Source of the DNA: VXNE01 sp965200505
Lineage (GTDB): Bacteria; Pseudomonadota; Gammaproteobacteria; Pseudomonadales; Azotimanducaceae
Assembly: GCA_965200505.1 (NCBI GenBank)
Contig: OZ241343.1
Location: forward strand, 2,170,001-2,234,000
DNA length: 64,000 bases
Direction of reading: 5' to 3'
Below the pieces are notes generated by a model. That model made no database searches. It saw nothing but the letters and a program-made list of their open reading frames with translations, and was not told where the DNA came from. The position numbers were made by a program, and so were the translations under genes. Positions 59,306 through 64,000 of this stretch are shown in pieces. Within the stretch, counting starts at the first letter, position 1. Each line of letters begins with the position of its first letter.

Positions 59306-61337
59306 CCGCGGCGGCCCCAAGGCAGCCGTCGAGGCGCTGCGCCAAGCGGTGCGCCATCACGACCACCGCTACCATGTGCTCGACGATCCGGAGATTCCCG
59401 ACGCCGAGTACGACGCCCTGTTCGACCGGCTGGCGGATTTGGAGCGCCGGCACCCCGACCTCGTCAGCGCGGATTCGCCGACCCAGCGCGTCGGCGCCCC
59501 GCCGGCAGCCGGCTTCGCGCCGGTGGTGCATGAGCTGCCGATGCTGTCCTTGGACAAATGCGCCACCGAGCCGGAGTTCGCCGAGTGGGAGAGCCGCTGT
59601 CGCAACCGCCTAGGCTACGAAGGCGCGTTCGAGTTCGCCTGCGAACCCAAGATCGACGGCGTGGCGGTGAGCCTCCTCTACGAGGACGGCGTGTTGCGGC
59701 GCGCGGCGACCCGCGGCGATGGGCAGACCGGCGAGGACATCACCGAGAACGTGCGCACCGTGCGTGCGGTGCCGCTCAAGCTGCTGGGCGACGGTGTGCC
59801 ACCGCGCCTGGAGGTGCGCGGCGAGATCTACATGCCGCTGGCGGACTTCCACGCTTTCAACGATGCCGCGGCGGCGGCTGGCGAGCGGCCCTTGGTGAAT
59901 CCGCGCAACGGCGCCGCCGGCAGCCTGCGCCAGTTGGACCCGAAGCTCACCGCCACGCGCCCGCTGTCCATGTTCTGCTACGCCGTGGGCTTGCGAGAGG
60001 GCTGGACGCCGGCCACCCAATCTGAAGTGCTGGCCACGCTCAAGGGCTGGAAGCTCCGCGTGAACGACCGCGCCGAAGCAGTCCGCGGCGTCGAAGGCTG
60101 CGTGGATTACTTCCGGCGCATCTTGGCCGAACGCGATGCCCTCGGCTACGAAATCGACGGCGTGGTGGTGAAGGTGAACGAGTTCGCGCTACAGGACGCG
60201 CTGGGCACCGTCACGCGCAAACCCCGCTGGGCCATCGCGTTCAAGTATCCCGCCCAAGAGGCCACCACCACGCTCAACGCCGTGGATTTCCAAGTGGGCC
60301 GCACCGGCGCCATCACGCCAGTGGCGAAGCTCGAGCCGGTGTTCGTCGGCGGCGTCACGGTGTCCAACGCGACGCTGCACAACATGGACGAAGTGGCCCG
60401 GCTGGATCTGCGCATCGGCGACGCGGTGGTGGTGCATCGCGCCGGGGACGTGATTCCCCGCGTGACCAAAGTGATTTTGGCGCGGCGGCCGGCCGACGCG
60501 CGCCCCGTGGCCATGCCGCGCCATTGCCCGGCCTGCGGCGCCGCCATCGAGCGTGGCGACGACGAAGTGGTGGCGCGTTGCCCCGCCGGCCTCACCTGCC
60601 CCGCGCAGCGCCGCCAAAGCCTGCGCCACTTCGCTTCACGCCTCGCCTTGGACATCGGGGGGCTGGGCACGAAGCTCATCGATCAGCTCGTCGAGCGCGA
60701 GCTGGTGCGCGACCCCTCGGACCTCTACCGCCTGACCACCGAGCACTTGGCCGGGTTGGAGCGCATGGGTGAAAAGTCCGCCGCCAACTTGCGGGCGGCG
60801 TTGGACGCAAGCAAGCAAACGACATTCGCCCGTTTCATCTACGCTTTGGGCATCCGCGAAGTGGGGGAGACGACGGCGGTGTCCCTCGCCAACCACTTCC
60901 GCGAGCTCGCGGCCCTGATGACAGCCACCGAGGAGACGTTGGCCGAAGTGCCGGACGTCGGCCCGGTGGTCGCCCTCAAGGTGCGGCTGTTCTTCGCCGA
61001 CCCGCACAATCGGCGCGTCATCGACGGCCTCATCGAGCAAGGCGTGACGTGGCCGGCGCCGGCGCCGCCGCGCGCAGCGCCGCTCGCCGGCGAAACATGG
61101 GTGCTCACCGGCACCTTGGCCGGCATGACGCGCAACCAAGCGAAGGCGCGCCTCGTCGGTTTGGGCGCCAAGGTGGCGGGTGCCGTGTCCGCCAACACCA
61201 CCTGCGTCGTCGCCGGCGAGGGCGCCGGTGCCAAACTCGCCGAGGCCGAGCGCCTCGCGGTGACAGTCATTGACGAAGGAAGGTTTTTCGATGTGTTACA
61301 GGAACATGAAGCAAGCCATCCCGCTGGCGATCGTTAG
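59298..61337 (+). CDS. ligA: NAD-dependent DNA ligase LigA
   Basis: A 679-residue replicative ligase. The domain Ia motif HHDHRYHVLDDPEIPDAEYD, the adenylation motif CEPKIDGVAVSL (Lys nucleophile), the OB fold, a Cys4 zinc finger (CPACGAAIERG and CPAGLTCPAQ), helix-hairpin-helix repeats and a C-terminal BRCT domain (WVLTGTLAGMTRNQAKARL) are all present. The ATG at 59298 overlaps zipA. The 3' end overlaps the start of the following lipoprotein gene by 47 bases. Confidence 0.95.
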   Translation: MGDRGGPKAAVEALRQAVRHHDHRYHVLDDPEIPDAEYDALFDRLADLERRHPDLVSADSPTQRVGAPPAAGFAPVVHELPMLSLDKCATEPEFAEWESRCRNRLGYEGAFEFACEPKIDGVAVSLLYEDGVLRRAATRGDGQTGEDITENVRTVRAVPLKLLGDGVPPRLEVRGEIYMPLADFHAFNDAAAAAGERPLVNPRNGAAGSLRQLDPKLTATRPLSMFCYAVGLREGWTPATQSEVLATLKGWKLRVNDRAEAVRGVEGCVDYFRRILAERDALGYEIDGVVVKVNEFALQDALGTVTRKPRWAIAFKYPAQEATTTLNAVDFQVGRTGAITPVAKLEPVFVGGVTVSNATLHNMDEVARLDLRIGDAVVVHRAGDVIPRVTKVILARRPADARPVAMPRHCPACGAAIERGDDEVVARCPAGLTCPAQRRQSLRHFASRLALDIGGLGTKLIDQLVERELVRDPSDLYRLTTEHLAGLERMGEKSAANLRAALDASKQTTFARFIYALGIREVGETTAVSLANHFRELAALMTATEETLAEVPDVGPVVALKVRLFFADPHNRRVIDGLIEQGVTWPAPAPPRAAPLAGETWVLTGTLAGMTRNQAKARLVGLGAKVAGAVSANTTCVVAGEGAGAKLAEAERLAVTVIDEGRFFDVLQEHEASHPAGDR

Positions 61338-61881
61338 CGCCGCGCTCGTGCTCGGCGGTTGCGCCGCGACGCCACCTTCACGCCCAGATGACGTGTGTTC
61401 GGTGCTGCGTGAGAAGTCCGGCTGGCACCGCGCGACACGACGCGCCGAGCGACGCTGGAACATCGACGCACCCATCATGCTGGCGTTCATGCACAAGGAG
61501 TCGAGCTTCATCCACAACGCGCGCCCGCCGCGCAAGCGCTTCCTGGGCATCCCGACGCGCCGCCCGTCCAGCGCGTTCGGCTACGCCCAGGCGACGGACG
61601 AGACTTGGTCTGACTATCAGCGCGCCACTGGCGATTGGCGCGCCGACCGCGACGACTTCGGCGACGCCATCGACTTTGTGGGTTGGTACTTGGACCGGGC
61701 GCATCGCCAGCTCAGCATCCCACGCGACGATGCCCGCAACCTGTACATCGCCTACCACGACGGCCTTTCGGGCTATCGCAGCGGCCACTGGAAGAACAAC
61801 ACTTGGCTGAAGGGCGCCGCGGACCGGGTGGTCGCCACCAGCGGCCGCTTCCGCACCCAAATGGCCCGTTGCTCGCTCTAG
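61291..61881 (+). CDS. Lipoprotein lytic transglycosylase (SLT-like)
   Basis: A 196-residue outer-envelope lipoprotein. The signal peptide ends in the lipobox VLGGCAAT. IDAPIMLAFMHKESSFIHNA holds the catalytic Glu in the ES-x-F motif of SLT lysozyme-like folds, SSAFGYAQATDETW is the second motif and NLYIAYHDG the third. The ATG at 61291 is preceded by GAAGGAAGG and overlaps the end of ligA; an ATG at 61306 is an alternative. The expected role is cleavage of murein glycan strands. Confidence 0.85.
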   Translation: MCYRNMKQAIPLAIVSAALVLGGCAATPPSRPDDVCSVLREKSGWHRATRRAERRWNIDAPIMLAFMHKESSFIHNARPPRKRFLGIPTRRPSSAFGYAQATDETWSDYQRATGDWRADRDDFGDAIDFVGWYLDRAHRQLSIPRDDARNLYIAYHDGLSGYRSGHWKNNTWLKGAADRVVATSGRFRTQMARCSL

Positions 61882-61971
61882 CCGCGGGCGCACCGGCAGC
61901 GCGCGGTTTAGTTCGGGGGGCTGGCTTGACGAGTTGGCGCCGCGGCTAGATGCCCAGGCGCAGTGCGGCCG

Positions 61972-62376
61972 TCACTGGCCGATCTTGCGGACATAAAGCA
62001 CCAACTCGTGATCGACGAGCTCGTAGCCGTGCTCGGCCACCACCTCGCGCTGCAGCGCCTCGATGCGCTCGTTCACGAACTCCGTGACGGTGCCGGTGTC
62101 AACGTCCACCATGTGATCGTGGTGGGCGGTGTCCGCCAGCTCGTAGATGGCATGGCCATCGTCGAAGTTGTGGCGTTCGACGATGCCGGCGCTCTGAAAC
62201 TGCGTGAGGACGCGATACACCGTCGCCAAGCCAATCGATTCGTCCTCCGCGATGAGGCGCTTGAAGACATCTTCCGCACTCAGGTGGCGCTCCTCCGCCC
62301 CCTCCAAAACCTCAAGCACCTTGAGGCGGGGCAGCGTCACCTTGAGGCCGGCCTTTTTGAGGTTCTGTTGTGCCAT
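61972..62376 (-). CDS. fur: Ferric uptake regulator Fur
   Basis: A 134-residue iron-responsive repressor. The winged helix has LPRLKVLEVLEGAEERHLSA and IGLATVYRVLTQFQSAGIVE, and the metal sites are in the HAIYELADTAHHDHMVDVD region and the C-terminal EHGYELVDHELVLYV. The CxxC pair of the Escherichia coli protein is absent, as in Pseudomonas Fur. The ATG at 62376 has a GGGGAG ribosome site. It may control the TonB receptors, but I did not find a convincing Fur box. Confidence 0.94.
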   Translation of the reverse strand: MAQQNLKKAGLKVTLPRLKVLEVLEGAEERHLSAEDVFKRLIAEDESIGLATVYRVLTQFQSAGIVERHNFDDGHAIYELADTAHHDHMVDVDTGTVTEFVNERIEALQREVVAEHGYELVDHELVLYVRKIGQ

Positions 62377-62496
62377 GAGCGCTCCCCCCGCCTGCCAAGG
62401 GCACAAATCCGCGTCCGGGCAGGACGCACCCATTATGGTCGCGCCACCGCGCCATTGCCACCGAGTGGCGCCGCGCCGCCGGCGTGAGCGAGGTCA

Positions 62497-63762
62497 TCAA
62501 GGGCCCAGGGCGCTGATTGGCACCACGCCCACTTGCTCCGCGTCGCACCCGACGTAGCCGTAGCCGCTGGGCACGATGACCGCCAAGGCGGCCGGGGGGC
62601 CGTGGGGGCTGTCCGCCAGCCGTGCCGCCAAGCGCTTCAGGTTGCGTTCGCCTTCGGCCACCCACCGCTCGCCGAGCTTCACCTCGAAGGCCGCCCAACG
62701 ACCGTCCGCCGTTTCCACCACGGCGTCCACTTCAAGCCCACCCTTCTCGCGGTAGTGGAAGACCTCGGCGTCCGCCGCTTGGGCATAAACCCGTAGATCG
62801 CGGATCACCAAGGACTCGAACAACAAGCCCAGGAACTGGAGGTCGGCCAACAACGCCGGCGGCGACGAGCGCAGCGCCGCAACCGCCAGCGACGGATCGA
62901 CGAAGTGGCGTACCGGCGACGAGCGCAGCGTGGTGCGGGAGCGCAGGTGCGGCGACCAAGCGGGCAGGTTCTCCACGACCATCAGGCGCTCCAAGGCGTC
63001 CAAGTACTCGGCGACGGTGCTCGCCTTCATGGCGAGGTCGGCATCGCTCACGTCGGCCGCCAAACGGGTCAGGCTCACCGGCGTGGCGACGTTGCGCGCC
63101 AAGGATCGGCAGAGCCGACGCACCCGCGCCGGGTCTCGCGTCTGGCCAGTCACGACGGAGATGTCGGTGCGTTGGATGTCGTCCAGATAGCCTCGGTTTG
63201 CCCGGATGGCGGACTGCTGCGAACTGCCCAGATTGGCCGGCCAGCCACCCGTGGCGATGAGTTCCGCCACGGTGGCGATGGACAGGTCCGTCTTGGACGC
63301 GCACTGCGCTGCCCCGTCGAGGATCGCCCGCAGCGAGATGTCGCCGGTGGAGCGAGCCATCTCGAACAGCGACATGGGCCGCAGGCGCAGCCGCGTGAAA
63401 CGCCCGGCGCCGGTGTGACGGGTGATGTCGTCGGCGGGCACCGCGGAGCCGGTGAGAACGAACTGGCCCCGTGTGGCGCGCTCGTCCACGGCGCGGCGCA
63501 CGAGGTTCCAGATCGACGGCTCCAACTGCCACTCATCGATGAGCCTTGGCGTCGCGCCGGCCAGCAACAGCGCTGGATCCGCGGCCATCAAACGGCGGGC
63601 GTTGGCGTCAACGTCCAGCAACACGTGGGAGGCGGCTGCCTGCATGGCGGTGGCCGTCTTGCCGGTGGCCTTGGCGCCCTCCACAAGCACGGCGCCGGAA
63701 GCCTCCAGCAGGGTGACGAGTTCCGCGTCTGCAACGCGGGGTCGGTAGGCCCGTTCTGGCAT
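62497..63762 (-). CDS. AAA ATPase with DUF4143 domain
   Basis: A 421-residue protein of the AAA_14/DUF4143 family. The N-terminal AAA domain opens with YRPRVADAEL and has Walker A VEGAKATGKTATA, Walker B TPRLIDEWQLEP and sensor FVLTGSAVPAD. The C-terminal DUF4143 has FHYREKGGLEVDAVVE and WAAFEVKLG, a D...ExK nuclease-like pattern. I chose the ATG at 63762 as the family start; frames run on to 63792 and 63840 into the tandem repeats. The function is unknown; such genes are scattered in accessory regions. Confidence 0.85.
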   Translation of the reverse strand: MPERAYRPRVADAELVTLLEASGAVLVEGAKATGKTATAMQAAASHVLLDVDANARRLMAADPALLLAGATPRLIDEWQLEPSIWNLVRRAVDERATRGQFVLTGSAVPADDITRHTGAGRFTRLRLRPMSLFEMARSTGDISLRAILDGAAQCASKTDLSIATVAELIATGGWPANLGSSQQSAIRANRGYLDDIQRTDISVVTGQTRDPARVRRLCRSLARNVATPVSLTRLAADVSDADLAMKASTVAEYLDALERLMVVENLPAWSPHLRSRTTLRSSPVRHFVDPSLAVAALRSSPPALLADLQFLGLLFESLVIRDLRVYAQAADAEVFHYREKGGLEVDAVVETADGRWAAFEVKLGERWVAEGERNLKRLAARLADSPHGPPAALAVIVPSGYGYVGCDAEQVGVVPISALGP

Positions 63763-63800
63763 TTTTGCAGAGTAGCTTGGAAACTGGCTCATTTCAAGAT

Positions 63801-63984
63801 AGGGGATGATTTGGCACGTTTTCAGGGGATGATTCGGCATGCTTTCAGGGGACGATTCGGCACGTTCTCAGGGGATGATTCAGCCGGTTTTGAGGGGATG
63901 ATTCGGCCGGTTTCCAGGGGACGATTCGGCCGGTTTTGAGGGGACGATTTCGGCACACTACCCGGGATGATTCGGCACATTCGA
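63801..63984. repeat. Eight tandem 23-bp repeats upstream of the DUF4143 gene
   Basis: Eight head-to-tail copies of a 23-base unit, typically AGGGGATGATTCGGC followed by CCGGTTTTG or ACGTTTTC, occupy positions 63801, 63824, 63847, 63870, 63893, 63916, 63939 and 63962. The 15-base core is best conserved and the last eight bases vary between two versions. The final copy begins CCGGG instead of AGGGG. There are no spacers. The array lies just upstream of the DUF4143 ATPase start and may hold repeated binding sites or be the degraded end of another element beyond the window. Confidence 0.85.
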
Positions 63985-64000
63985 ACGGTGGCGCGGCGCG

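Noticed and set aside
63801..63984. CRISPR array
   Set aside because: The 23-base units are directly adjacent with no unique spacers, and no cas gene is present.

Overview
The window reads as one contiguous piece of a GC-rich gammaproteobacterial chromosome. The best lineage evidence lies on the right. The smc-zipA-ligA order is there, and ZipA is essentially confined to Gammaproteobacteria. A Pseudomonas-type Fur follows, and a complete System I cytochrome c maturation operon (ccmABCDEFGHI) precedes them. Three TonB-dependent receptors and a secreted S9 peptidase suggest a Gram-negative scavenger. No rRNA, tRNA, CRISPR array or transposase was seen.

Left part (1 to about 33.8 kb): accessory genes and several defence or toxin-antitoxin-like modules mixed with a few ordinary genes. 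In order: an RloB-like gene cut by the edge and its ATPase partner; a secreted metallophosphoesterase, an RDD protein and a DsbA-family isomerase; a large phospho-signalling locus (4.9-18.5 kb plus a second kinase at 23.1-24.6 kb); AbiEi/AbiEii and an ATPase-nuclease gene embedded in that locus on the opposite strand; a very large HigA-type HTH protein between the two kinases; an HD hydrolase plus nucleotidyltransferase pair; an orphan Phd-type antitoxin; a second AbiEii-like nucleotidyltransferase with an unrecognised partner; housekeeping genes (lepB, DUF1244, TerC, yaaA, bolA); and a Doc toxin overlapping a uracil-DNA-glycosylase-like gene.

The phospho-signalling locus is the best candidate for an undescribed system. 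It encodes two PP2C phosphatases, a stand-alone FHA protein, two membrane proteins that pair a trypsin-like domain with an FHA domain (one intact, one with its catalytic His and Ser replaced), a MotA/TolQ/ExbB-type channel subunit, a VWA protein whose N-terminal helix resembles ExbD/TolR, and two membrane Ser/Thr kinases with nearly identical catalytic domains and unrelated tails. My inference is a kinase/phosphatase/FHA-controlled, ion-driven envelope machine with a periplasmic protease module. It resembles Zorya, Tol or Exb stators in its core but not in its regulation.

Right part (33.8-62.4 kb): core genome. tesA diverges from ybbA-ybbP, and a TonB receptor is translationally coupled to ybbP. 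Two further TonB receptors share a duplicated promoter. A convergent S9 peptidase follows, then ccmA-I (mostly short stop/start overlaps), smc, zipA, ligA, a lipoprotein lytic transglycosylase and fur. The right edge has an AAA/DUF4143 ATPase preceded by eight tandem 23-bp repeats.
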